The position numbers were made by a program, and so were the translations under genes. DNA of 49,981 nt, taken from the NCBI GenBank assembly GCA_017460885.1, contig JAFUAB010000024.1, positions 1 through 49,981 on the forward strand, read 5' to 3'. Within the stretch, counting starts at the first letter, position 1; every line of letters begins with the position of its first letter. Under the pieces are notes generated by a model. It was not told the DNA's origin. It saw only the letters and a list, made by a program, of their open reading frames with translations, and did no database searches. Shown in pieces: positions 15,834-24,286 of the stretch. Source of the DNA: Lachnospiraceae bacterium (GTDB lineage Bacteria > Bacillota > Clostridia > Lachnospirales > Lachnospiraceae).

Positions 15834-16772
15834 TTAATTCTTAGTAAAAAGCGGAGTGGAAAGATATCTGTCTCCCGAATCCGGAAGGATTACAACGATA
15901 TTCTTACCCGCATTCTCAGGTCTCTCCGCAAGGATCAGAGCTGCCTTAAGCGCAGCACCCGAAGAAATACCAACCAGGATTCCCTCGGTTTCTCCAAAAG
16001 CTCTGCCTTCTGCGAAAGCATCTTCATTCTCAATCGTAATGATCTCGTCATATATATTTGTATCCAGTGTTTCCGGTACAAATCCGGCACCGATCCCCTG
16101 GATCTTGTGAGCTCCGGGGGTACCCTTTGAAAGAACCGGGCTGCCTGCGGGCTCAACCGCAACTACATATACGTCCTTCTTCTTTTCCTTAAGGTATGAG
16201 CCTATACCCGTGATAGTTCCTCCGGTTCCGACACCGGCAACAACTATATCCACATTACCGTCTGTCTGCTCCCAGATCTCAGGACCCGTGGTAGCCTTGT
16301 GCACAGCGGGATTTGCGGGATTGACAAACTGTCCCAGAATAACGGCTCCGGGAGTTGATTCCTTTAGTTCCTCCGCCTTGGCTATCGCGCCCTTCATACC
16401 CTTGGAGCCCTCTGTAAGCACCAGCTCTGCACCGTACGCCTGCAAAAGGTTGCGACGCTCCACACTCATGGTATCGGGAAGGGTAAGTATGGCTCTGTAT
16501 CCCTTAGCTGCAGCAACGGAAGCGATACCTATGCCCGTATTTCCGCTGGTAGGCTCGATTATCGTGCCGCCTTCCTTCAATATGCCCTTGGCCTCGGCAT
16601 CCTCTATCATGGCTTTGGCGATACGATCCTTAACCGATCCCGCAGGATTCAGATACTCCAGCTTGGTCAGGATCGTCACCCCTTTTGCTCCTGCCGCAGC
16701 TGCGAATCTGTCAGCCTGCAGTAAGGGGGTTCCGCCGATAAGTTCCGTTACGTTTTTTTTAATTTCTCCCAT
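15834..16772 (-). CDS. cysK: Cysteine synthase A (O-acetylserine sulfhydrylase)
   Basis: The 312-residue PLP enzyme of the OASS family joins O-acetylserine and sulfide to make cysteine. The PLP lysine lies in [14 protein letters not shown], the substrate loop is TSGNTGIG, and the phosphate-binding loop is [12 protein letters not shown]. Length is standard. GGGAGGAG precedes the ATG. It is the first gene of a run cysK, Rrf2 regulator, cysteine desulfurase, linking cysteine synthesis with sulfur mobilisation. A perfect consensus promoter and a palindrome lie upstream. Confidence 0.95.
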   Translation of the reverse strand: MGEIKKNVTELIGGTPLLQADRFAAAAGAKGVTILTKLEYLNPAGSVKDRIAKAMIEDAEAKGILKEGGTIIEPTSGNTGIGIASVAAAKGYRAILTLPDTMSVERRNLLQAYGAELVLTEGSKGMKGAIAKAEELKESTPGAVILGQFVNPANPAVHKATTGPEIWEQTDGNVDIVVAGVGTGGTITGIGSYLKEKKKDVYVVAVEPAGSPVLSKGTPGAHKIQGIGAGFVPETLDTNIYDEIITIENEDAFAEGRAFGETEGILVGISSGAALKAALILAERPENAGKNIVVILPDSGDRYLSTPLFTKN

Positions 16773-16867
16773 GATTATACTCCTCCCAAAATGTTTTGTA
16801 CAGTATTCCTCTATGCTTACGGGGTTTGCCTGACTGTTTATATATCTGGTTACTCCCGTGTTTATTT

Positions 16868-16884
16868 CCCACTTAATCAGTGGG
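16868..16884 (-). promoter_or_regulatory. Palindromic operator candidate of the cysK operon
   Basis: CCCACT and AGTGGG flank a 5-base centre just downstream of the predicted transcription start (about 16892). This is the place where a repressor would block transcription. The Rrf2-family regulator encoded second in the operon is the obvious candidate to bind it. This link is inference. Confidence 0.5.
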
Positions 16885-16898
16885 ATAAGTATGAATTG

Positions 16899-16927
16899 AT
16901 TATAATTCGAAGTGCTTTCCTTGTCAA
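16899..16927 (-). promoter_or_regulatory. Perfect consensus promoter of the cysK operon
   Basis: On the minus strand TTGACA (16927-16922) and TATAAT (16904-16899) are separated by 17 bases. An A/T-rich sequence (AATTTTTGAAAAATTGG) directly upstream may act as an UP element. A promoter this strong implies tight control by repression. Confidence 0.82.
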
Positions 16928-16929
16928 CA

Positions 16930-17005
16930 CCAATTTTTCAAAAATTCTTGACACTCCATTTTTCAAAAATTCCTGACACTCCATTTTTTAAAAATATCCT
17001 TCACT
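16930..17005. repeat. Three tandem ~25-bp A/T-rich repeats between divergent genes
   Basis: Copies span 16930-16955 (26 bp), 16956-16980 and 16981-17005. Each holds CCATTTTTCAAAAATT-like sequence, itself an inverted repeat, then TTGACACT or a variant. They lie between the cysK promoter and the sensor kinase gene. They may be regulatory sites or stacked promoter-like boxes for plus-strand transcription. The remaining bases to 17104 contain a weak TTTACA/GATAAA promoter candidate just before the kinase gene. Confidence 0.7.
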
Positions 17006-17104
17006 TCAGATACCGGAAATTTCCGGCCGCACTTTCCTTTTTTCTCACAATGTATTTATGCTTTTTTTACAAAATGCGACCACAGATGTGATAAACTGAT
17101 ATCT

Positions 17105-18256
17105 ATGAAGCTTAAAACACGACTGATAATCACATTCTGCGTAATAATCGCCCTTCCCGTTCTGATGACGGGTGTGGCTTTTTTTGTTATCGGATCCTAT
17201 GCACTGCAGAAAAGCGATCCTGCGACACACCCCGGTATATCATCTCCGTCGGTGATCATGGGCGAAGTCCATAAGGCTGTTCCTCCGGCAACGGTGCAGT
17301 CCATTTTTATCGCATTTGTGATCATCCTGCTGATAACTGCGATCCTGCTCACACGGTGGATGTGGAAGGGGCTCTTTTCGCCCATTTCCCACATCAATAC
17401 GGCGCTGCAGAGAGTCGCGGAGGGCGACCTGGATTATCAGCTTGACAGGGAAGCCTACAAAGGAAACGGCGAGATCTCCACTATGGTAGACAACTACGAG
17501 GATATGCGGCTCAGGCTGAAGGAATCCCGCGACGACATGCTCGATCACGAGGGTGCCAACCGCGAACTGATCAGCAATATCTCTCACGACCTCAAAACCC
17601 CCATCACTTCCATCAAGGGTTACGTTGAGGGAATAATGGACGGCGTTGCGGACACTCCCGAAAAAATGGAGCGCTATATCCGGACCATATATAACAAGGC
17701 CAATGATATGGACCGTCTCATTAACGAGCTGACCCTGTATGCCGGGATCGACACCAACCGCATACCTTATAATTTCCACAGGATCAATGTTGCGGAATAC
17801 TTCGGAGATTGTGTGGAAGAGGTAGGTCTCGATCTCGAAAGCCGCGGGATCAGGCTCAATTATTCCAACTATCTCGATCCTGCAACCATGGTCATAGCGG
17901 ATCCCGAACAGATGAAGCGTGTCATCAACAATATAATCAGTAATTCCGTCAAATATATCGAAAAAGCCGACGGCATAATCGATATCCGTATCCTTGACGA
18001 GGTAGACAGCATCCGCATCGAGATCGAGGACAACGGACGAGGGATAGCTCAAAGAGACTTATCCAGGATTTTCGAAAGATTTTACCGCACAGACTCGTCC
18101 CGGAACTCTTCTCAGGGCGGCAGCGGGATAGGCCTTTCCATCGTCAAAAAGATAATCGAGGATCACGGCGGTTATATATGGGCAACCAGCAAAGAGGGCG
18201 AGGGTACCTGTATGCATATAGTTTTGAGGAAATATACGGAGGAAAAACAAAAATGA
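17105..18256 (+). CDS. Membrane sensor histidine kinase
   Basis: The protein has 383 residues. Two membrane helices (about 7-33 and 60-85) flank a very short external loop. A HAMP domain (about 86-140, SPISHINTALQRVAEGDLDY) follows. The dimerisation/phosphoacceptor helix has SNISHDLKTPITSIKGY (His near 161). The ATPase domain has the N box NNIISNSVKY, G1 EDNGRGI and G2 GGSGIGLSIVKK. The short loop suggests sensing within or near the membrane. No clear ribosome site precedes the ATG. It overlaps the response regulator gene (ATGA), its obvious partner. Confidence 0.94.
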   Translation: MKLKTRLIITFCVIIALPVLMTGVAFFVIGSYALQKSDPATHPGISSPSVIMGEVHKAVPPATVQSIFIAFVIILLITAILLTRWMWKGLFSPISHINTALQRVAEGDLDYQLDREAYKGNGEISTMVDNYEDMRLRLKESRDDMLDHEGANRELISNISHDLKTPITSIKGYVEGIMDGVADTPEKMERYIRTIYNKANDMDRLINELTLYAGIDTNRIPYNFHRINVAEYFGDCVEEVGLDLESRGIRLNYSNYLDPATMVIADPEQMKRVINNIISNSVKYIEKADGIIDIRILDEVDSIRIEIEDNGRGIAQRDLSRIFERFYRTDSSRNSSQGGSGIGLSIVKKIIEDHGGYIWATSKEGEGTCMHIVLRKYTEEKQK

Positions 18257-18945
18257 AAACAAAGATCCTGATAATAGAAGACGAACAGGAGATCGCGGAT
18301 CTCGAACGCGACTATCTCGAGCTCTCGGACTATGAAGTACACATCGAGAACGAAGGAGACGCCGGACTTAAAGAGGCTCTGGAGAACGATTATTCCCTCG
18401 TGATCCTTGATCTGATGCTCCCCGGTACGGACGGCTTCGATATCTGTCAGGAGATCCGTGAGAAAAAGGATATACCGGTGATCATCGTTTCAGCCAAAAA
18501 GGACGATATAGACAAGATACGAGGGCTCGGACTGGGTGCAGACGATTATCTGACCAAGCCCTTCAGTCCCTCAGAGCTTGTGGCCAGGGTCAAGGCACAT
18601 ATGGCACGTTACGAGCGTCTGCTCGGAGCAGGGCACAAGCCGAATGACATCATAGAGATCCGCGGACTGAAGATAGATAAGACCGCCCGCCGGGTTTATA
18701 TCGACGGAGAGGAAAAAGCCTTTACCACCAAGGAATTTGACCTGCTGACGTTCCTGGCCGAGAATCCCAATCACGTCTACACAAAGGACGAACTGTTCCG
18801 CACCATATGGGGAATGGAGTCCATCGGTGATATCGCCACTGTCACGGTACACATCAAAAAGATCCGCGAAAAGATAGAAGCAGATACCTCCAACCCCCAG
18901 TACATCGAGACCATCTGGGGAGTGGGATACAGGTTCAAGATCTGA
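18253..18945 (+). CDS. OmpR/PhoB-type response regulator
   Basis: The 230-residue protein has an N-terminal receiver domain with acidic pair EDE near residue 9, phospho-Asp in LVILDLMLPGTDG, and lysine in DYLTKPFSP. The C-terminal winged helix contains FTTKEFDLLTFLAENPNHVYTKDEL and the recognition region VTVHIKKIREKIE. The start at 18253 is chosen because GGAGG stands 10 bases upstream and it overlaps the kinase stop by 4 bases. An in-frame Met at 18178 lies inside the kinase gene. It should be phosphorylated by the kinase; targets are unknown. Confidence 0.95.
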   Translation: MKTKILIIEDEQEIADLERDYLELSDYEVHIENEGDAGLKEALENDYSLVILDLMLPGTDGFDICQEIREKKDIPVIIVSAKKDDIDKIRGLGLGADDYLTKPFSPSELVARVKAHMARYERLLGAGHKPNDIIEIRGLKIDKTARRVYIDGEEKAFTTKEFDLLTFLAENPNHVYTKDELFRTIWGMESIGDIATVTVHIKKIREKIEADTSNPQYIETIWGVGYRFKI

Positions 18946-19670
18946 TGGAACCGGATATCATATACGAGGACAAATATCTGATCGCGATACACAAACCGGC
19001 CGGAGTGGCTACACAGACATCTCGTGTCACTTCTCCCGATATCGTCAGCATGACCTCCGGATACCTTTCAAGATCCGGAAAAATTTCCGGTTCAAACGGC
19101 TCCGTCCCTTTTATAGGCCTTATCAACAGACTCGATCAACCCGTTGAAGGGATAGTGTTGATGGCCAAGGATAAAAGATCCGCGTCCCTGCTTTCCGAGC
19201 AGCTTCGCAATGACGAAATCGAGAAGCATTACCTTGCGGGCATTGTCGGTTCAAAGCCGGAGCAGGGGCATCTGACCGGAAATATCCTTTTTGACAAAAG
19301 AACAAATACCTCCTCCATGGTACCGGATAATACTCCGGGTTCCAAACCGGCCGCGCTGGAATACCATATGATCAAAACGATCAAACCGCAAAACTGTTCC
19401 CCATCGGAGGATACCGTGATCTCGCTTGCCGACATACATCTGATCACGGGCCGTCATCATCAGATCCGCGTACAGATGTCGGATGCAGGGCTTCCTTTAT
19501 TGGGCGACAGAAAATATGCTCCCGAATATGTCCGGAATGTTAACGACTTGTTAAAAATATCCGAAATATGCCTCTGTGCCTGCTCACTGACCTTTACTCA
19601 TCCCGTCAATAATGATAAAATATCCTTGCGGGTTAAACCACAATGCAGGTGGTACAGGTTATTTAATTAA
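18945..19670 (+). CDS. RluA-family pseudouridine synthase
   Basis: The 241-residue protein has the RluA core: YEDKYLIAIHKPAG at the N-terminus, the catalytic aspartate in LINRLDQPVEGIVLMAK (in the usual RLDxxTSG position, here altered to RLDQPVEG), and HQIRVQMSDAGLPLLGDRKY near the C-terminus. No S4 domain is present. It should isomerise uridine to pseudouridine in rRNA or tRNA. The start overlaps the response regulator stop (TGATG), so the three genes form one operon. A hairpin terminator follows. Confidence 0.9.
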   Translation: MEPDIIYEDKYLIAIHKPAGVATQTSRVTSPDIVSMTSGYLSRSGKISGSNGSVPFIGLINRLDQPVEGIVLMAKDKRSASLLSEQLRNDEIEKHYLAGIVGSKPEQGHLTGNILFDKRTNTSSMVPDNTPGSKPAALEYHMIKTIKPQNCSPSEDTVISLADIHLITGRHHQIRVQMSDAGLPLLGDRKYAPEYVRNVNDLLKISEICLCACSLTFTHPVNNDKISLRVKPQCRWYRLFN

Positions 19671-19679
19671 CAGCTATTG

Positions 19680-19731
19680 GGCCTGTTGTCGGACGCTTCT
19701 TACGACGTCTGATGACAGGCCTTCCCTATAC
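19680..19731 (+). terminator. Terminator-like hairpin after the two-component operon
   Basis: GGCCTGTTGTCGGACG pairs with CGTCTGATGACAGGCC through a ~16-bp stem with a few G/T pairs, just 10 bases after the pseudouridine synthase stop. The following TTCCCTATA is only weakly U-rich. Confidence 0.6.
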
Positions 19732-19742
19732 GCCAAAAAGTA

Positions 19743-19779
19743 TATAGTGAAAGTCAAAAATATTTTGGCATTCACTGTA
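19743..19779. repeat. Small palindromic element, family 1 (copy 2)
   Basis: This 37-bp element begins TATAGTGAAAG, shares the core GTCAAAAATATTTTG with the copy at 12956-13004, and ends with the imperfect complement of its start. It lies just upstream of the perR promoter. The two copies are about 6.8 kb apart in unrelated intergenic positions, which points to a dispersed repeat. Confidence 0.78.
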
Positions 19780-19786
19780 ATACGTA

Positions 19787-19828
19787 TTGACACGATTACA
19801 AAATACAACTAAAATAGTAATGATTACT
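19787..19828 (+). promoter_or_regulatory. perR promoter with overlapping palindrome
   Basis: TTGACA (19787-19792) and TAAAAT (19810-19815) are separated by 17 bases. The perfect palindrome AGTAAT-G-ATTACT (19816-19828) starts right after the -10. An outer pair ATTACAAA/TTTGTAAT encloses it. The placement and A/T-rich symmetry resemble Fur/PerR boxes, so autoregulation by the gene's own product is likely. Confidence 0.72.
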
Positions 19829-19856
19829 GATTTGTAATATAAAGAAAGGTAAGCAG

Positions 19857-20237
19857 ATGAAATTCTCACGGCAGCGTGAAGCTATAAAGGAATTTATGAT
19901 GACCCGCAAGGATCACCCGACCGCCGATACGGTTTATACCCATATGCGCGAAGAATTCCCCAACATATCTCTCGGTACCGTTTACCGTAATCTCCAGCTG
20001 CTTACAGATATCGGAGAACTGCAGAAGGTGAGGGTCGGTGACGGTCTGGATCATTTTGATGCGGATACCAGTCTGCACTATCACTTCTATTGCAGACAAT
20101 GCGGTGCTGTGATCGATATGGATATGGACAGTATTACGGAGATCAATGATATCGCTTCCAAAACCTTTGACGGATATATTGAATCTCACAGCCTGACCTT
20201 CAGCGGTCTATGCGGCAGGTGTGTGATCAGATCCTGA
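19857..20237 (+). CDS. perR: Fur-family regulator, probably PerR
   Basis: The 126-residue Fur-fold repressor starts KFSRQREAIKEFM. The winged-helix region holds HPTADTVYTHMREEFPNISLGTVYRNLQLL. The metal-site region HYHFYCRQCG is followed by a C-terminal CGRC, so both zinc-binding CxxC pairs are present. The gene for rubrerythrin follows 74 bases downstream, which favours PerR (peroxide sensing) over iron or zinc regulation, but the sequence alone does not prove this. AAAGG lies before the ATG. A palindrome overlapping its promoter suggests autorepression. Confidence 0.85.
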   Translation: MKFSRQREAIKEFMMTRKDHPTADTVYTHMREEFPNISLGTVYRNLQLLTDIGELQKVRVGDGLDHFDADTSLHYHFYCRQCGAVIDMDMDSITEINDIASKTFDGYIESHSLTFSGLCGRCVIRS

Positions 20238-20311
20238 ATCCCATCAGTACATCCGGCAGGAAACAGATCGTTTCCGTGCATCAAATAATTTAATTTACAG
20301 GAGGGTTTAAA

Positions 20312-20896
20312 ATGAAGTATGTATGTTCTGTTTGCGGTTATGTTTATGAAGGTGACAGCGCACCCGCAGAGTGCCCCGTATGTCACGCTTCGAGCGACAA
20401 GTTTAAGGCTGTAGAGGGTGAACTTACACTTGCGGCCGAGCATGTTTTCGGAGTATACGGCGAGACTGTCAAGAACAATCCCGATGTCCCCGATGATGTT
20501 AAGCAATACATCTTTGATCAGCTTAAATCCAACTTCAACGGTGAGTGTTCCGAAGTCGGCATGTATCTTTGTATGGCAAGGATCGCACATCGCGAGGGAT
20601 ATCCCGAGATCGGGCTTTATTGGGAGAAGGCAGCATATGAAGAGGCTGAACACGCAGCTAAGTTTGCAGAGCTTCTCGGCAGCGACCTTGAAGCCAATAT
20701 GACAGATTCTACCAAAAAGAATCTTGAATGGAGAGTTGACTGTGAGTTTGGCGCAACATCAGGCAAGACCGATCTCGCAAAGTGCGCTAAGCAGTACAAC
20801 CTTGATGCTATCCACGACACTGTACACGAGATGGCCCGTGACGAGGCAAGACATGGCAAAGCGCTCAAGGGTATGCTTGATCGTTATTTCAAGTAA
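20312..20896 (+). CDS. Reverse-domain rubrerythrin (peroxide reductase)
   Basis: The 194-residue protein has a rubredoxin-like iron site at the N-terminus (CSVCG and CPVCH, residues 5-24), followed by a ferritin-like four-helix di-iron domain with ECSEVGMYL, YEEAEHAAKF and DEARHGKAL. In classical rubrerythrin the order is opposite. The reversed form is typical of Clostridia and reduces hydrogen peroxide in the cytoplasm using electrons from NADH via rubredoxin reductases. AGGAGG precedes the ATG. It lies next to perR, its likely regulator. Confidence 0.94.
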   Translation: MKYVCSVCGYVYEGDSAPAECPVCHASSDKFKAVEGELTLAAEHVFGVYGETVKNNPDVPDDVKQYIFDQLKSNFNGECSEVGMYLCMARIAHREGYPEIGLYWEKAAYEEAEHAAKFAELLGSDLEANMTDSTKKNLEWRVDCEFGATSGKTDLAKCAKQYNLDAIHDTVHEMARDEARHGKALKGMLDRYFK

Positions 20897-20907
20897 ACGA
20901 AACAGGT

Positions 20908-21660
20908 CTATGAATTATAATTAGACAAAAACTGACGGGTCCTTTCCGCCTGAGGGTTATCGATAACCTGGCGGGAGGGGCCTTTTTCTACTATGACACC
21001 GCTGTCCATAAAAATACACTGGTCTGCCACATCACGTGCAAACGCCATCTCATGTGTCACTATGATCATAGTAGTATGATTTTCGGCAAGCTCACGTATA
21101 ACCTTCAGGACCTCACCGGTAAGCTCGGGATCAAGCGCACTGGTAGGCTCGTCAAAGCACAGGATATCGGGATGCAGTGCAAGTGCTCTGGCTATCGCGA
21201 CTCTCTGCTGCTGTCCTCCCGATAACTGATGAGGGTAATTATTCATTCGATCCGAAAGCCCCATCTGATCCAAAAGCTTCTTACCGGTAGCTTCGATCTC
21301 ATCCGCATTTTTCCCTCCCGATGCCAGAAGCGGTGCAAGAGTGACATTTCCCAGTGCGGTATATTGCGGAAAAAGATTAAACGATTGGAATACCATGCCG
21401 AAATGAGCCCTGCGTCTGCGAAGCTCATCTGCGGAAAGTGCCGGCTCGGAAGCATCAAACACAATCTGTCCCCGAACCGAAACCGAGCCCCTATCTGCCT
21501 TTTCCAAAAAATTAAGGCATCTGAGCAAAGTAGTCTTGCCGCTGCCGGAGGAACCGATTATGGACAGGGACTCACCCTCCTCCATCGTAAAACTTATCCC
21601 TGAAAGGATCTCCGTATTGCCGAAGCTTTTGCGTATATCATTTACTTCCAGAATTGGCAT
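20908..21660 (-). CDS. Polar amino-acid ABC transporter, ATP-binding subunit
   Basis: The 250-residue ABC ATPase has Walker A GSSGSGKTTLLRCLNF, Q-loop VFQSFNLFPQ, signature LSGGQQQRVAIARALAL, Walker B ILCFDEPTSALDPE, and switch His in IIVTHEMAFARD. It is of GlnQ/ArtP type and energises uptake with the permease and binding protein encoded upstream. Ribosome site AGGTGATG precedes the ATG. Its last codons contain a strong terminator that serves the convergent rubrerythrin gene. Confidence 0.95.
   Translation of the reverse strand: MPILEVNDIRKSFGNTEILSGISFTMEEGESLSIIGSSGSGKTTLLRCLNFLEKADRGSVSVRGQIVFDASEPALSADELRRRRAHFGMVFQSFNLFPQYTALGNVTLAPLLASGGKNADEIEATGKKLLDQMGLSDRMNNYPHQLSGGQQQRVAIARALALHPDILCFDEPTSALDPELTGEVLKVIRELAENHTTMIIVTHEMAFARDVADQCIFMDSGVIVEKGPSRQVIDNPQAERTRQFLSNYNS
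20938..20987 (+). terminator. Strong terminator of rubrerythrin, inside the convergent ABC ATPase gene
   Basis: On the plus strand GGTCCTTTCCGCC pairs with GGCGGGAGGGGCC (three G/U pairs), enclosing GGTTATC/GATAACC, and TTTTT follows at 20983-20987. The whole hairpin is coding sequence for the C-terminal residues of the ABC ATPase on the other strand. Read on the minus strand it ends near GTCAGTTTTTG, so it may be bidirectional. Confidence 0.82.
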
Positions 21661-21666
21661 AAATCA

Positions 21667-22323
21667 TCACCTAAAATAATCCAGTTTTTTCTCTATATAT
21701 CCGAAAAGCAGTGACAAAAGGCCGCTGAAGATCAGGTAGAAGGCGCCGGTATAAAAGAGCGGCCATATGATACCACTGGACTTGATAAATGCCTGGCCGT
21801 TCCAGATGATCTCGTAAACCGCGATAACTCTGGCCAGGGAAGTATCCTTGACCAGAGTGATTATCTCATTGGACATAGGCGGAACTATCCTCTTGATGAC
21901 CTGAAGCAGAACCACCTTACGGAATATCTGGCTTCGCGTCATACCAAGTACCTGACCGGCTTCATACTGGCCGGCCGGTATGGACTGGATACCGCCTCTG
22001 TATATTTCCGAAAAATAGCAGGCATAGTTGATAACGAATGCCACGAGAGCCGCGGCAAACCTGCCTCCGGAAGAACCTCCCCACAGATTGTTGCCCAAAA
22101 GGATACCGGGACCGTAGTAGATGACCAGCAGCTGCAAAAGCAGAGGTGTACCTCTTATCACCCAGATCAGAAATCTGATGGGCAGTCTGATAACGCTCAA
22201 CTTACTCATGGAGCCAAAGCTGATCACCAGTCCCAACGGAAGCGCAAACAGAAGTGTCAGCGCAAATAATTTGATTGTTCCGAGAAATCCCTCAAGCAGG
22301 GAAAGTGTAACGGTTAAAAACAT
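21667..22323 (-). CDS. Polar amino-acid ABC transporter, permease subunit
   Basis: This 218-residue permease of the HisM/GlnP type has several membrane helices and the EAA-loop region GGIQSIPAGQYEAGQVLGMT, which couples to the ATPase. Length is standard. It lies 6 bases upstream of the ATPase gene and 56 bases after the binding protein gene, the usual order for such uptake systems. The amino acid transported cannot be read, though cystine, glutamine and arginine types share this architecture. Confidence 0.93.
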   Translation of the reverse strand: MFLTVTLSLLEGFLGTIKLFALTLLFALPLGLVISFGSMSKLSVIRLPIRFLIWVIRGTPLLLQLLVIYYGPGILLGNNLWGGSSGGRFAAALVAFVINYACYFSEIYRGGIQSIPAGQYEAGQVLGMTRSQIFRKVVLLQVIKRIVPPMSNEIITLVKDTSLARVIAVYEIIWNGQAFIKSSGIIWPLFYTGAFYLIFSGLLSLLFGYIEKKLDYFR

Positions 22324-22379
22324 AAATCCACGTCAAAAGAAGAGCCGCATGATAGTGCAAGACGCACTGTCTGTCAGGT

Positions 22380-23180
22380 TTACTGTGTCAGGATAGCATA
22401 CTGTACGCCGTATGTTTCCGCGATATCCATCATGGTCCCGTCATTGTAAAGAGACTTAAACTGATCATTGATATATGCGGCAAGATCCGAGCCCTTGCGG
22501 CAGCCTACTCCGTACTCTTCCACTGTCAGTTCCACGCTGGTGCATGCAAGGTCGGAATAGCTTGTACCCTCTCCTACCATGGCTCCCGCCATGAGCAGAT
22601 CGATGATGCAGGCATCAGATGTGCCTGCGGCAACCTCCATTACCGCATCTGCCTGTGTGGTAACCGATGTGTAATCAAAGCCGTTATCCGCAGCAGCTGC
22701 CTCTCCGGCACTTCCGGCCTCAACAGCAAAGGATAAACTCTTGGCCTGAGCAGGATCGGTAATTGAATCCGCAGCAGCTGCGGATGTAACTATTACCTGT
22801 GCATTGTTAAGATAGGGATTTGTGCATTCCATGGAATTCCTGACCTCATTGGTAAGGGTCATTCCGTTCCATACCACATCGATGGACTTGTTGTCCAGCT
22901 CAAGGATCTTGTTATCCCAGTCGATCTCCACGAACTCTGCTTTTACTCCGAGCGAATCCGCTACCTTGACAGCCATATCGGCATCAAAACCGATCCAGTT
23001 GCCTGATGCATCCTTGTAGTCCATAGGCTCAAAATCGGTGATACCTACGATAAGTGTGCCTTTACCCTTGATGTAATCGAGATCACTCTCACTGCCTGCT
23101 CCGGCGCCCGAGGCCGAGCCACAGGCTGTCAATGACAGCATACATACAGCTGCCAATACTCCCGCAATGATCTTTTTCAT
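22380..23180 (-). CDS. Amino-acid-binding lipoprotein of the ABC transporter
   Basis: The 266-residue protein starts MKKIIAGVLAAVCMLSLTACGS, a lipoprotein signal with the lipobox cysteine at position 20. A Ser/Gly-rich linker and a family 3 solute-binding domain follow, including GTLIVGITDFEPMDYKDASG and the ligand-binding region SLGVKAEFVEIDWD. It captures the amino acid outside and delivers it to the permease. GGAGGAG precedes the ATG. It follows gmd by 24 bases, so it shares its transcript unless a promoter lies inside gmd. Confidence 0.94.
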   Translation of the reverse strand: MKKIIAGVLAAVCMLSLTACGSASGAGAGSESDLDYIKGKGTLIVGITDFEPMDYKDASGNWIGFDADMAVKVADSLGVKAEFVEIDWDNKILELDNKSIDVVWNGMTLTNEVRNSMECTNPYLNNAQVIVTSAAAADSITDPAQAKSLSFAVEAGSAGEAAAADNGFDYTSVTTQADAVMEVAAGTSDACIIDLLMAGAMVGEGTSYSDLACTSVELTVEEYGVGCRKGSDLAAYINDQFKSLYNDGTMMDIAETYGVQYAILTQ

Positions 23181-23204
23181 AATTCTCCTCCTTACAGATC
23201 AAAA

Positions 23205-24269
23205 CTAACGCGACGCAATATATTCAGCACAGGTCATGCCTGCTACTGACTTAAGATCCGCTTCTACCATCATGCTGACAAGTCCATCGAAGTCAACCTT
23301 ACGTTTCCATCCGAGTTCCCTCTCCGCAAGAGAAGGATCCCCCCACAGGAACTCTACTTCAGCGGGACGATAGAATTCGGGATTGACGTCTACCAGCAGT
23401 CTGCCGGTACCTGCGTCATAACCCTTTTCGTTAACGCCTTCTCCCTCCCATCTGATGGGTATACTGAGCTTTCCGAAGGCCTTTTCCACAAATTCCCGCA
23501 CCGTGTGCGTCTCATTTGTAGCCAGTACAAAATCCTGGGGAACATTATTCTGGAGTATCCTCCACATCCCCTCAACATAGTCTCCGGCAAAGCCCCAGTC
23601 TCTTTTGGCATTCATATTGCCGAGCGAGAGCTTCTCCTGATTGCCGGCTACGATATTTGCGATCGCCAGCGTGATCTTGCGCGTTACAAAATTCTCGCCG
23701 CGTCTCGGTGATTCATGGTTAAAAAGAATACCGTTGCAGGCGAACATATTATATGACTCACGGTAATTTACCGTTATCCAGTAAGAATATAGCTTGGCTG
23801 CACCATATGGACTCTTGGGATAGAACGGAGTCTTTTCACTCTGGGGTGCAGTCTCCGGGATCCCACCGAAAAGCTCGGATGTAGACGCCTGATAGTATCT
23901 GCAGTTTCCACCGTTAACACGCAGTGCTTCAAGCAGTTTGATGGTGCTGACTCCGGTAGCCTCGGCAGTGTATTCAGGTACTTCAAAGGAAACTCCCACA
24001 TGGGACTGAGCGGCAAGATTATAGACCTCGGTAGGTTTGATCTCCGCCACAAGCCTCATCAGATTGCTGGAATCGGTGGTATCGGAATAATGCAGGAAAA
24101 ATTTCACATTATTGTATTCCGATCTGATGATGTGATCGATCCTTGCGGTATTGCTGATAGAATGCCGTCTGATCAGGCCGTGAACCTCATAGCCCTTTTC
24201 AAGAAGCAGCTCTGTAAGATATGAGCCGTCCTGCCCTGTTACGCCTGTTATCAGTGCTACATTTCTCAT
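23205..24269 (-). CDS. gmd: GDP-mannose 4,6-dehydratase
   Basis: This 354-residue extended short-chain dehydrogenase has the NADP loop [18 protein letters not shown], the catalytic SELFG and [10 protein letters not shown] motifs (Tyr and Lys), and the family segment [15 protein letters not shown]. It converts GDP-mannose to GDP-4-keto-6-deoxymannose, the precursor of GDP-fucose and GDP-rhamnose. The start is placed at 24269 (MRNVALITG) because AAGGAG stands 7 bases upstream; an in-frame ATG 57 bases earlier reads through palindromic repeat sequence. No GDP-fucose synthase gene lies beside it. Confidence 0.95.
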   Translation of the reverse strand: MRNVALITGVTGQDGSYLTELLLEKGYEVHGLIRRHSISNTARIDHIIRSEYNNVKFFLHYSDTTDSSNLMRLVAEIKPTEVYNLAAQSHVGVSFEVPEYTAEATGVSTIKLLEALRVNGGNCRYYQASTSELFGGIPETAPQSEKTPFYPKSPYGAAKLYSYWITVNYRESYNMFACNGILFNHESPRRGENFVTRKITLAIANIVAGNQEKLSLGNMNAKRDWGFAGDYVEGMWRILQNNVPQDFVLATNETHTVREFVEKAFGKLSIPIRWEGEGVNEKGYDAGTGRLLVDVNPEFYRPAEVEFLWGDPSLAERELGWKRKVDFDGLVSMMVEADLKSVAGMTCAEYIASR

Positions 24270-24286
24270 AAATAATCTCCTTATAA

